DNA of 64,000 nt from Arbacia lixula (lineage: Eukaryota > Echinodermata > Echinoidea > Arbacioida > Arbaciidae): contig OZ022589.1 of NCBI GenBank assembly GCA_963669155.1, positions 18,445,432-18,509,431 on the forward strand. Direction: 5' to 3'. Both the position numbers and the translations under genes were made by a program. Shown here one piece after another: positions 1-12,329 of this stretch; within the stretch, counting starts at the first letter, position 1; every line of letters starts with the position of its first letter. The notes below the pieces were generated by a model. That model had not been told where the DNA came from. It searched no databases and saw only the letters and a program-made list of their open reading frames with translations.

Positions 1-469
1 TGTAGTACTAAGAAGAGCTGTAAGATAGTTGAGCTAATTCTGTGTAGGTTAGAAATATTTATTCCTTCCGGGTATCCATTTACTACATCCATGTTTGAAG
101 GGTGGAGTTTAACTTAAAACTCAACAGGCTAAGGTCTGGTTCTGGTCATTTCACATCGAACATAAAAAGATGGGGCATGGCAGACTCTGACCACTCTCCT
201 TGTGGTCAAGTCCAGACCCGTGGACATGTCCTGACCCAGTGTGTTGTGACAGGACATCCATGTTCACTGACCCACATTGGTGAACCCCACTTGGTGACAT
301 CCCTCTCCACATGCTAATTTTGACTGCTAGGAAAAACTGTCTCACACAATTTATTTTCTGCATTATTTGTCTGCATTGTTTAACTTTGTATTGCATTCAG
401 TGAAATAAAGCTGAATTGAATTGAATTGAATTTTTGATTTGTCATTATATTTACTCCTCTGTCTTGAAG

Positions 470-1007
470 GCACAAGCTGGACGTGGTCACTTGTGGGAAG
501 AATACAGCCAGGGTTCAGAAGGCCATCTGCAGCGGCTTCTTCAGGAATGCAGCTAAGAAGGTATGCTCGCTCTACCCACCGTATTGACTTTGACAGCAGA
601 GCTGCCAAGTCTCCCTGATTTTGCAGGAGACTCCCTGAAAATAGACCAATATTACTACACTTGATTCCATCCCATCACCCAATCTCCCTGATTATTGATA
701 TGTTATTGTCATCGGGTTGTATGCATTTGTTAGACATCTCCCTGATTTCTTATGAAATTTCTCAAAATCTCCCCGATTGTTGAATTTCAATGTTGGTAGC
801 TCTGTACCCACCGTATTTGACAGGAGAAGTTTTGGGAAAGTACTGGGTTCATTAAGGATTTCTTTGCGTTGCTTTTTCATTTTGATTAAATGAATTTTGC
901 AGAATAAGCTTGAGTTTTTTATGAGAAATTATCTGATTTGCATTGAAATGATAGTTTGAAGAACTCATTTGTTTTAGATCCCTCAATCAATCAATCCCTC
1001 AATCAAT

Positions 1008-1090
<83 letters not shown>

Positions 1091-1115
1091 CCAATCAATC
1101 AATCAACCAATCAAC

Positions 1116-1179
<64 letters not shown>

Positions 1180-2731
1180 TAATCATTTACAGTGAAAACA
1201 GTGAAACCTGTCTATAGTGGTCACCCAAATGAAACAAAAACTATGGCCTTTATAGACAGGTGGCTGCTATAGACAGGTTCTTTAACACATGATCTCTCTC
1301 CGGGGAATCAGTTTAGTGGCCACTATAGACAGGTTGGCTGCTATAGACAGGTGGCCGCTAAGACAGGTTTGACTGTAGTAATAAATAAGTAATAACATGA
1401 ATAAATAAAGAGATAAAAGTAGTTGTGATATCTTCTCTTTGCTTGTTGCATCCACCAGGACCCACAGGAAGGCTATAGGACTCTGGTGGACAGCCAGGTT
1501 GTCTACGTCCACCCGTCCAGCGCCCTCTTCAATCGCCAGCCCGACTGGTAAGTTCCCTCGAACAGGCGCTTTCATATGACATCTCATCTAGGCCCCGTTA
1601 CATAAAACTTGACATTAATGGTAACTCCGCCATCAATGTTAACTACCATGGTAACATCGCTCGACAGCCAATCAAATTCAAAATTTTCATAGAAGTTACC
1701 ATTGGTAGCAAAGTTACCATCAATTTGTAAATTTTGTGCAACAGGGCCTTGATGTGAAATTTTACATTTATGCTCGTGTATTTATTTATAGCTTCAGCTT
1801 GGAATTTTTGGAAGAAGACTTGAGCGCACAAGTCATTTTTGACTGAAAGGAGTTGTTGATATATATGTGCTGTGTATTTGCGATGGCTTGACAATGTATG
1901 TGAACACATTCCTTAGTCTTGTGTAAGTGTTATAAAAACAAAAAGAAATCATCTCTTCTCTATTCACTTTTTCTTTTCCTGTCTCCGCCCCATAAGCGGG
2001 TCAATTATCCAAAAGAATACAACCACATGGTGTTACTGAAAGTTTGACTGTTTTCTAAATAGTATTTTTTGGTACACTCACAGCCTGGAAACATTTAAAG
2101 AACATTTAACATTGCTATGAGTCCTGACTCAAAGCCCTGTTTGTCCATGTATGTGGCTACATTGCTGTGGTGAGTCCTCACTTCAAGCCCCATTTGTCCA
2201 TGTACATATCTGCCCTACTCTGACAAAAGGAAACAACTAACAAAAGAGACTTTTCTTGTAAATTATCAAAATGTGTCTTTCACTTGCATTGGCATCAGTG
2301 CAAAACCACATCATGTTAGATTGAATATCTCACAGCAAGATGAACATTTCGTGTCCATATTTTGGCCGTATGTAGGGAGTGCTGGGTACAATCTAAGAAT
2401 ATCAGTAACCCAAATTTGAGTGATTTGTCACTTGCTTCCTTTTGTCAGAGTAGGGCAGATATGTTCCCACGTTGCTCTGAACCCTCTATACCGGCTCTCT
2501 TTGTGCAGGGTGATCTACCATGAGCTGGTGCTGACCACCAAGGAGTACATGCGGGAGGTGACCACGGTGGACCCCAAGTGGTTTGTGGAGCTGGCCTCCT
2601 CCTTCTTCCGCTTCTCGGACCCCACCCGCCTCAGCAAGGCCAAGAAGCAGCAGAGGCTGGAGCCGCTCTACAATAAGTACGAGGAGCCCAATGCTTGGAG
2701 GATCTCCCGCCAGAGGCTCAGGAGGAACTGA
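470..2731 (+). CDS. DHX8: DHX8/PRP22-type DEAH-box RNA helicase, last three exons (5' part outside window)
   Basis: Exons 470-560, 1459-1547 and 2509-2731, all with AG acceptors and GT donors and with compatible phases (the Trp codon is split across the last junction). Joined, they give the C-terminal end of the spliceosomal ATPase that releases mRNA from the post-catalytic spliceosome in the nucleus. Recognisable segments are [61 protein letters not shown] and [20 protein letters not shown], ending in [10 protein letters not shown] and TGA. This matches the extreme C-terminus of DHX8 rather than that of DHX38 or DHX15. The helicase motifs themselves lie upstream of the window. No frameshift or stop was seen. 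The family call is strong; the gene start cannot be seen. Confidence 0.93.
983..1184. repeat. (AATC)n microsatellite in the DHX8 intron
   Basis: About 200 bp of tetranucleotide repeat with a few AACC variants. It produces a spurious Asn-Gln-Ser-Ile reading frame. Confidence 0.97.
1198..1376. mobile_element. Short TIR element (MITE-like) with CCTGTCTATAG motifs
   Basis: The left end reads acagtgaaacctgtctatag and the right end is close to its reverse complement (gctaagacaggtttgactgt). Several internal copies of 'tatagacaggt' occur in both orientations. It sits in the DHX8 intron directly after the (AATC)n tract. No coding capacity. Confidence 0.65.
1591..1748. mobile_element. Palindromic MITE, family 1 (copy 1)
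   Basis: About 158 bp whose ends are inverted: it starts near ggcccCgttacataaaac and ends near gtgcaacagggcc. Internal mirrored 'ttaccat..atggtaac' blocks surround a central 'gccaatcaaattcaa' segment. The same architecture recurs at 28463, 28766 and 30929, and in a diverged form at 12692, 34520 and 53320. It lies in the last DHX8 intron. Confidence 0.75.
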
Positions 2732-4546
2732 GGTTGTGGGCTTGATTCCCCAACCTGCACCCCAACCTGCACCCCCAACCTGCACCCTGACCTGCTGGCT
2801 CCGTCCGTCATGGGTGGTTCAGAGATGCGCTCCTGCTTTGTTGCTGGATAGCGACCCATTTTCAGCAGGGAAAATTGACTGTCCATCCTCATCCTAGAGA
2901 TTTGGGTCACACGGGAAGAGGATCTCATTGTGGGGCTTAGATGGAAGTGACCTGGCGTTTAAACCACCGACCTACAGGATTGTTTACTAAGGCTTCATGT
3001 GTGCATTGACTAGTCCATAAACACATGGATTAGAGTTCTACTGCATAATTCTAACTGAAAGATACTATGATCATGAATCTAGGAAATCACCATCTCTGCC
3101 GATATGTTTTAGAAAAACGCAAGGAAGAAGTGAGCTACATGCATGCTCCACCAACCTGCAAGATATATTGTGAGCTTCTCTTTCACCTTCTTGCCAGAAA
3201 AGGATATTTCCAGACTGCTTTGTAAGAAGTAGAGTATCTTTGACAGCTCATCATGAAGGGTTTCCATCCAGTGGATCATGGAGAAGTGAGGCGAGCACTT
3301 GAACCAGTAACCTGCGGGTTCTATAGATGTGGATCATGGGCTTTCCCCATGCATTCTTGCTGGCTAGGGATCCATATTGAAGACAGGACCTTGACAAAGA
3401 ACATCGTCTCCCGTAATATTTGAGGCTGTCATTTTAATTCAATGTATGCGGCCTAGTTCATTTGCATGTGAAGAATTACAGGACCTTCAATATATATTAG
3501 GCAAATGTCCACAGTAACATATCACGAGTGACTAAAAAGGTTTTTATTTTTCTTTTTTAGTGGGCTGAACTGATTAAATCTTAATTTCCATGACTTCCCA
3601 GTACTTATAAGCGTGAGCCAGTGAGTGCATTGTAATATGATAGTCTTGTTCAATGAGTAGCTAAGACAAAACAGGTATCAAATTTTCTTCCTAGAATGCA
3701 AGACTTTCCTATGAATAGCCCGTGGCTGTCTGCTCAAGCCCCCAAGACAAAACTAGATCAAAAAGAGCATGTCAGGCGTGGGACAAGAATAGCCTGGCAA
3801 CCCACGACACAGAAACTGATTTTTTTTTTAAAAACTGTTTTAAAATGACATTGTTTTGTTCAGTTTTTACTAGGTGTAACAAAATAATTTCTGGTACTTT
3901 TGTAACGTTATTAAAAATCACTCTAAAAAAAAATCTAAGCTCAAATTGGTAAATCATAAAAGCTAAGGATGACAATTTTTTTAACAGCAGGTTTTGTGAC
4001 ATTCCTTGAAAAAAAGATGTTACAAAGAGTGAAAGAAACCATGAATTTGATATTTAGTTTAATCCTCTTTTTAATTACGTGCAAGCTTGATTCCCTTTAT
4101 GAATGTATATATTGAATCTTATCATGAGTTTTGCAGTATGATTTTATTTTAGAGAAGCATATGAATCGAGTGGTGTTTTCTCAAATTACTTAGAGTGAAC
4201 AATTTGTTACAATTTCTGCAAACCTTACCAAGGATGAAATTAATATTAAGTCCTCTTTTAACATGTTCCTTAATTGTATTTTTTACATTGGTCAAGTAAG
4301 AGTGGAAACAGTATCATATCAAAACCGTGAAAGTATTTACAAAAGTGATTAGTTGAATCGACTGCTCTTTATTTTCAGTGTTTTTCATGTAAATCAGGGT
4401 TCCTGACGTAGCTGCAGATAATACAGCTGTCAATACAAGGCTATTAGAGGGAGAACAGACATGTATATAAATTTGATAACTGCAAATGTAATAAACTTGT
4501 ACAGCAAATGTGAAAACTATGGACAACTTTGTCTTTCTCTTTTTTG

Positions 4547-4549
<3 letters not shown>
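2732..4549. other. DHX8 3' side and intergenic DNA
   Basis: Immediately after the DHX8 stop is a short iterated 'aacctgcaccc' stretch (about 2753-2790), probably 3' UTR. The rest is AT-rich with no convincing exon. An AATAAA at 4489-4494 is the clearest poly(A) signal noticed, but at 1.76 kb from the stop its use is uncertain. Confidence 0.4.
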
Positions 4550-4645
<96 letters not shown>

Positions 4646-4672
4646 CCCCCCCCCTCTCTCTCTCTCTCTCTG
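4550..4672. repeat. (CT)n microsatellite with internal poly-C
   Basis: About 120 bp of CT dinucleotide interrupted by short C runs. It generates spurious Ser-Leu frames in several phases. Confidence 0.97.
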
Positions 4673-4739
4673 TCTATTTGTGATGTTGTGGTGTGTGTAT
4701 GTCAGTGTGGATTTATAATATCTCAGTATCTTGTGAAAG

Positions 4740-5592
4740 AGTGAGTGTATGCATGAGTGTAATGCATTGAATGATGCTTCTAGTGTGAGTCTTGGGTCCC
4801 GGACAAGTCAGCCTTGGGATAGCACTGTTGTGTGCATGCGTATAGAAAGTTCGTACAAAGCCAAGATGCATAATCTACTTTTGCAGCAAGTATGGCTTTC
4901 TTCCCACGAATGATAGATAAAAAGCTATGTTCCCTATGTTACCTACATTTGTCCCTTTTCCAACAAAAGCTATGATTATGTTTGTCTTTATTGAGGAGAT
5001 AAAATCATTTGTGTTTATGTTTCAGAATCAAAATGTCCCCACCCTCCAGGGGACTGTCAAACCCCCCACACCTACCTCGCCTAATGAGTAACATGCATAC
5101 AGTATAATAAATCGAACAATAAGTCTCAGTAGGCCGTTGGATGCACTGTGATTGCATCTGGCTCCTCTGAACACCCTTCTTTATTGGGGTATGTAAAACA
5201 AAATGGTTAGAGAATGCCCCGAATGATACGTTTGTCCTGTCTAACAGTATACATCCAAGTGTTGAATTTGATATTGAGTGTGCTTCCACACCCCTAGCTC
5301 CAAGCATCAAAATGTAGAGTTATCCTTTCATGAAAAGGAAAATATTTTATAGACCCACACTCGGGATGACCAGCCAAATTTTCTCCCTACCCCCTCCCTC
5401 TCTCCCTCCCTCTCTCTCTACCTCACTCCCTCGCTCCCTCCCCTTCCCTCCCTCTCCCAACCTTTGCCTAGTAGCACTTCGGGGTAGCACTCACTGTAAT
5501 TACCTTTTGAGCCGACATCGAGTGAGCAAAACACAAACGTAAATTACACCGCGCCCTCTAGTGTCCATCATCTCACGTATTCTGCCCGTAGA
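4740..5592. other. Intergenic DNA, no gene seen
   Basis: Unique-looking sequence with a CCCT-rich low-complexity stretch at about 5386-5460. No open frame has recognisable protein similarity. Confidence 0.4.
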
Positions 5593-5823
5593 TAGAGTAC
5601 CGAAGTGTGACGTCATTTGAGCATTATTGTCAAGACAACTGGTTCTAAAAAATGCATGTAGAGCAAGCAGCGGTGATCACAACAGGGGCTGTAATTGGGG
5701 ATGCCCGACACTAGCCAGATAGACAATATCGGACCGCTAAACCTCTCACTGGGACGAGTTTGTTTAGAGCTAATTGTCTCGACAACATGCTCATAATATG
5801 ACGTCACCACTTCGGTACGCTAT
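5593..5823. mobile_element. Palindromic MITE, family 2 (copy 1)
   Basis: About 230 bp bounded by an inverted pair: tagagtaccgaagtgtgacg at the left and the complement of a matching ..cgtcaccacttcggtacgcta at the right. The subterminal blocks 'attattgtcaagacaactgg' and 'agctaattgtctcgacaaca' also mirror each other. Related copies lie at 15373-15598 and 51986-52216. No coding capacity. Confidence 0.8.
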
Positions 5824-7136
5824 ACTGAATGACATACTACACTTGAGCTAATAGCACTGTATCTCTTATGACTGAATTGAATTCATGTTCAAACAAAACA
5901 AGTGTATATCAATCACAATAATCACTCATATACATCAACATTTTTAAGAATTATATTTTTAATACTTAGTTCATGCATTGAAAAAGTTATATTAAATATT
6001 ATAAACATACCATAGCTTGATTTATCTTACATTCTACAGTTTAAACCATATCAAAATCTTAATATTATTTTATGTACAGTTAGTTATGAAATTTTTATTT
6101 ACGTGATCCATATCCGGAAATGAAAGGCTACATTAATACATGTATGTTACATAAATAATCATATAGTACATATATCATTTGAATATTGGAAATATGTTTA
6201 TCTCTTTCTTTTTCTATTGTCGTTGGGTGCCATAGCGATTGTCTATACTACTCACAACACATACATAATTGTCAATCTTGTCTCGTTTTAAGCCAGGGGG
6301 AATCATTCAAATAGTTATCTTTGGCACGCTGTAGGCCTACCTCATCTGTATACTCATATACCGGCGTTATTTCTATGTTCAAAGATTGCATATTTTGGCT
6401 GAAAGTACTTTATATTATGTAAACAGTGCAACCAGTTAGTTTAAAGTTGATCTAGCAGTTTTGTCTTTGGATGGATAGAATGATTGCTACATTTGTATAA
6501 CATATTATGTCAATAACAGATAGGCCACTCAGTTATGTAAATCACAACAATATCGAATATTTACGCTGAAAAGTTGATATTTCTTTAGAGTTAACATGAT
6601 ATGCGTATAAGTTTTCCTTGAATATAATTCAAGTATACATTATAGACATATTTAGCAGTAATATTCATGTAACTAAGCTCTTTGATTTGAAGATACGTCA
6701 CCATTTCCCCATCGTCTCTATTACTCTGCTCATCAAGCTTTACTGAAATTCCATAATTTGTTTTTAAAAGCTTAACATATGTTTTTACATTTATAATGGA
6801 CATTTGAATAATATTCAGGAACAACCAGTGCTAAGTAAATTTATTTCATGATCAACTGAAAAGAAATATAAACTGGAATACAACATCAACTGAATGTTCA
6901 TAGCCTGACTCTCACAATATCAAAGTCAACATATCTGCAGCAAATACTGCGATCACCAGTGCTCATAGCACTTAAACCAACAATGCGTAGACTTCACATG
7001 AGCCGGTTGATTGAAGGCTTTTTTGGACACAAATGGCTTACCAAAGGTGTAAAATAAATAAATAAATACATAAATAAAAAGGCACGCTTCCCGGGCTACT
7101 CGTGCTGTATGTTATTATGCTAATAGAGTTTGTGAC
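5824..7136. other. AT-rich intergenic DNA
   Basis: Strongly AT-rich, without a recognisable exon or repeat boundary. TTTATT at 6840-6845 (AATAAA on the minus strand) is a possible distal poly(A) signal for LOX-A, 0.7 kb beyond its stop. Confidence 0.35.
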
Positions 7137-7155
7137 CTATCCACTCATGCTAGGA

Positions 7156-7316
7156 ATATCTTCTTCTCTCATCCTTCTGTGCACAGTGGTGGGAGCATGT
7201 TGCCATGGTAATCGAACACACCTTCCCGGGCCACTCCAGTGATGTGGGTTATGTACTAATAGCGTTAGGGACCTCCTTCGGGTATAGGTACGGATATTTG
7301 GCCTCTCAAAAATTAT
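7156..7316 (-). pseudogene. Truncated duplicate of the LOX-A terminal exon, C-terminal iron ligand lost
   Basis: The stretch 7156-7307 is a degraded direct copy of about 7451-7602, the LOX-A last exon plus 3' flank. Both contain the block 'atgttgccatggtaa.cgaacaca' and 'tagcgttagggacctccttc'. Read on the minus strand from about 7316, the copy gives EAKYPYLYPKEVPNAIST and a stop, against EAKYPYLHPKEVPNAISI in LOX-A. The first half of the exon, including its acceptor, is absent and replaced by unrelated sequence, so it cannot be a normal alternative exon. The final Ile, whose carboxylate binds the iron in active LOX, is Thr here. Interpreted as a relic of a tandem duplication offset by about 295 bp. 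Confidence 0.8.
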
Positions 7317-7545
7317 CCAGAGAATCGGCGGGTTCGAACATGGGATCAATATAGAAACTCTGTGTTGTAAAGCATTCTTTTGTGACTAGAAGAAGAGTAT
7401 AATGAATCTACATTAATTAAAAAGGTGATGGTACTCCTTAAACATCCTTGATGATATCTCCTCTCCTCCTTCAGTACACAGTAACGGGAACATGTTGCCA
7501 TGGTAACGGAACACACTTCCTCAGGCCACAGACTGGCACTGAGGG

Positions 7546-7660
7546 TTATATGCTTATAGCGTTAGGGACCTCCTTCGGGTGTAGGTATGGATACTTCGCC
7601 TCTCTGGCCACGTTCCTCCTGTCGATGATGTCTCCAACCTCCACCAGCTCGGATTTGAAC
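7546..7660 (-). CDS. LOX-A exon 12: terminal exon with C-terminal Ile
   Basis: 115 nt including TAA. It completes a split Arg codon, then reads FKSELVEVGDIIDRRNVARE and ends VPNAISI. The terminal Ile carboxylate is the conserved LOX iron ligand. A decayed copy of its 3' half lies about 295 bp downstream at 7156-7316. Confidence 0.95.
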
Positions 7661-8769
7661 CTGCGCAAATGATCAAGAAGTAGAAAAAAGATTAATTTCC
7701 CTTTTGGAAAAAAGTGTGATTTCTTTGGATACTTAATGAATGTACTGTGCTGGAGAATCCACATGGCAAGCATACGAGTTTTTTTCTTGTGTGTTTTATG
7801 AACATTATAATGTCAAGTTTTGTTCTACGTTATTCAAATCGGACGGTATTGGCTACAGGGCTGTTAACCTAGTACAGAAACAATCGAATTGAATCGAGTT
7901 GTGCAAATGGACCTGTTTCTAAACGAGTTCAACTAGGTGTTGAAAATTTAAAAATGAAAATAAGTTATAACTCAAATCAAGCTGATGAAATATGAGAAAA
8001 TTGCTCCCAAAAACATTGCATCCTTTGACTAATGATTAGTGACTTTCAGGTTGATTCGAGTTATTTTTTTAAATTTAATTTTAATCATTTTAAAAGTGTC
8101 CACAATTCTTTTTAACACGTAGAGGTATTGAACTGATTGAACTACGCACTGGTTTATTCCCTGAACATGCTGAGAGATTGAAGCGACTGACCTTTTGAGT
8201 GCTTTGAGGCCTGCAGGGTCGTAGATGTAGTTGACCTCGAAGTCTCCGAGCGGGTTGGTGCCGCGGTCACTGAGCAACCTCGTGACCAGCATCACGCTCA
8301 CGGTCATGTCCTTGGAGGGAAGCTGCGCCAAGACGTCCTTCTCATTTCGCTCCAGCTGATTGAGAATAGGGACGGAGCAGTTTATTGATGGATTTAGTCT
8401 TCTACTTACAGATACCGCTGAAGACAACAGTTTGAAGGCGACAGCAGAACACTCTGCGTTATAACATGACTTGCGCTACTTACAATTACTTGTATAACCA
8501 TGACTACTAGTGAAAATGATCGAAATCTATAACTTGGTCGAGATAATGCGACATATTATCAATGAGAAACTGGTATTTGGCGTCTGTCCTCATAAACCCA
8601 TTGGAAGTGGACTGCATACTTTTACTTAAAAAGTGTTGGCATTTGATCGAACCAAAAACATGTATTGGAACAGCATCATGACAGCTACGATTATTGACAA
8701 GTTCTACACTCGTCATCCTCGTTTCATCGCCCCTCCTCCTTTCACAAACGCACACAAACCCACACACAC

Positions 8770-8830
<61 letters not shown>

Positions 8831-11800
8831 CACACACACACACACAAACACAAACACACACATGAACAATACCTTATCTGTGGGCGGTTGACCAAAAAGA
8901 AATGACGGGTAGTTTGGGGGAAAGCCGTACTCGTCGTACTGCGAGAAGTTGGACGCGGCGTGGCCGACGCTGCTGATGAAGATGAAGTCGGTGATGACCT
9001 TCGTCACCTCACTACTGGTCTTAAAGCAGCCATCGTTGGGCACCCCCTGTAAAACGACAGTTAGAATGTCCAATTTGTTTCGGCTTCTACAAAATGATTC
9101 AAAATCTTCATGTGGTATAATAGGTAACGCCATATAATTATTTCAAAATATAAAACATGATAACGTTGGAGAGCAAATTCTCGCGGATTGTTCAATAATT
9201 ATATTTATATATGCCTTAACGTTGTACTCTCCGCTATGTTGAGTTTTCCATTGTTATGATTAATGTGTTTTTACTATTCATCATATGCAACGATGTATTT
9301 ATGTATTTATCTAGTTTCTATGTATTATGATTACTTGTTATTTTATTTGATTTGTTTATATGTAATGTGATTTTTACTGTACAGGGCCCCTGTAGAGCAG
9401 TTTTTTAACTGAAAGGGCTACCCTGTATAAATGAAACTGAATAAAATAATATAAATGAATAAAATAAAATGTATTATTTGCACTTCGTGTAGGCCTAAAG
9501 AAGGTAGCTAAACACATTCTTAGAGCCCCCCCCCCCCCCCCCGGCAAACTCTTGAACCTTTTGTGAGTCAATCAAACTTGTGTTCTGTGAGCTTTGTCTG
9601 TATTATTTGCACGAACATACACCATTGGCGCATACAGAGCTAAGAGAAATAGGAAGAGCTGACTGACCTTGATGGCGCAATGTTCTTCGGCTGACTTCCC
9701 GGGGGCTAAGGTCTTGCCCCAGGCCTGAAGCTCGAAATCTCCGCTAACCTTCTCCTCAGAATCTGCAGCAAATCGGACCAGATGGAAACAAATTCTCATT
9801 ATTTAAAGCCCATCTATTCAGCAAAGACATTTAATAACATGGATGTACAACTTTGTTTGCTTTTAGATGATTGAATAAATCTTTCAATGAAAGAAAACAT
9901 GTACATGTATGCATAACTATTCATAATAATCCTTTGACACTGCTTTTTCAATTATGCCGTATTCTTATGTTGTAATGTTTTGCTTTGGGAATTTATGTAT
10001 TAGTATTTCTATGGAAGAAAAAACATGCATGACAGCATTTTTTTCGGGACATAACATTTATTTTCCTCCTTGATATTGTTATATGTTATTGAAGAGACCG
10101 ACGATTTGTTTCATATATTAGATAAACCAACATGCACAGTTTGACGTATAACTGGTTTAATGGAAAAGTATAGATCGCTGAATCGGTAGATACTGTAGAT
10201 AAATGGACGGTTTTGTAAATGCCAGACAAAAACAAACAGTATCTTCCGATATGATAAGTTACATGGTTGTGTTTCCATACCGTAATGATGATCGACGACC
10301 GCTTTCACGTAGTTATGTATCGCTGCACGGACCAGCAAGGCATCATCCCGGTAGTGATAGTTGGGAAGCACTTCCGGGTCATCGACTCCCCTGTCCGCGA
10401 GGTCACTTGGAAGGTGACCTTGAACGTCCAGGGACCAATTTTTCCAGGTGCGTTTGATGATCTCGAACATGCCGATTCGCCCGATGGCCATGCACTGGTC
10501 AACCCAGCCGCCTTCGCTTACCAGCTTGGCCAGAGCACGACTGTCGACGGACAAGACAATAAGGAGCAAAATATGGTGATGAGATCTAATGTTATATAAC
10601 ATTAAACGTACTTGTTAATCGGATTTTTTTGAACTATGATATCAATGACAAGATCAGTGTGAGCACTGCTCTCCACAAGGGCCCTGTATTAATATTTCCC
10701 TGTATTAGTATTACCACAGTCACTTGATCTTTGGATCCTACCTGGGGGTGTTTCACCAAGCTGTTCGTATGTTACGAAGGAGTTTACTTTATTGAGTTTG
10801 ATTTAGAAATGGCTGAAAGTCAGGCTATGCAGCCATGGTTGTAGCACATACTCCTGCGATGGCTGCTGGGTTCGAACCCCTACCCATCAGATCATAACGC
10901 TACTAGATCCACTACATCTAACTCACGTATTGATGGCGATAAGATACAAGAAGTGCGGTGCCAGCAGTCTGAAGAGGGGATGCGACGGGGAGAGGTTGCG
11001 ATGGGTTGCCACGGCAACGGTCTCGATGACGATGTGGGTGTAGCCGAGGTGGGTAGCGGATTGGTGGAAGGAAGCATCGGCGTTGTTGAACCACATCTTG
11101 GCCATGAGCCACAAGTATTCCTGGTCGGTCGGGAGGAAGATCTGGAAGGAAGGGAGAAAGCATCGAATATTGAGATTGTTATCCACTAAGTCATCATATA
11201 ATCATCAAGCCATTCTTGAATTCATTCATTCATTCATTCTTGCATTAATTAATTAATTAATTAATTAACTTGTATCGTTGTCCTTCAATAAATTAATGTT
11301 CACTCCTCCCCCTTGAACATTCAGTAATTAAAGGACGGCGTCATAAGTTGATTTCGATACAGACAAACACATTATGGCACAAACAGATCTAAAAACGATT
11401 CGATTTTGAATTTGGGTTTATCACATGCGAGGTGCTCTCCAATATGTTGCGTACAATTTTTTCTCGAAAATAATATGCACTTTCTCAAAAATACATGAAT
11501 CCTTTTACCTGTGCATTTGATGCAACATTTATAAATACGTTTTTACACGCATAACTGTGCGAAAAAACCCAGAAAAAAAAGATCAATTCATGGAATTATT
11601 TTGTACATAACAAATGGGAGAGCACCTCGCACGTGACGTCACAAAATTGAAACTTCAACTCAGCATAAGTTTCTAATCCTTTGACGGATTTTCGTCAAAC
11701 CTTCACTGATATGTTTTTTTTTAATGTTTCTGCTTTTATTGAATACAACTTTTCTTTAGTGTGAACTATCCCTTTAACGGACTACCATTACATAAAGAAG

Positions 11801-12197
11801 AATCTATGGTCAACTCACCGGATTATCCTCAGATGGATCTTGGAAGAGCTGAATGGCCAGTGGCATGAGGTTCTTGTCCTTGTTCACGAAAAATAGGCCT
11901 ATTGGAGCGCAGATCTAGGAAGGTATAAATGAGAATGACGACGACAATATATGAGTAATTGTACCCAAACTATAAACTGACTAGTTGATAATGAAAATGG
12001 CAGTATTGAGAACACCCGTAACAATACTACTTTACCTCTTACTATTGACATTCCTATCACATGTACCACTACTGCTGCTGCTTCTTCTACTACTACAATT
12101 ACTACTTCTTCTACTGCTTCTTCTACTACTACTACTACTACTACTACTACTGCTGCTATTTCTCCTTCTTCTTCTTCTTTTTCTTCGTCTTCTTCTT

Positions 12198-12260
<63 letters not shown>

Positions 12261-12269
12261 TTATTGTCT

Positions 12270-12329
<60 letters not shown>

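Noticed and set aside
956-1195. Asn-Gln-Ser-Ile repeat protein frame
   Set aside because: Pure product of the (AATC)n microsatellite; no start context or unique sequence.
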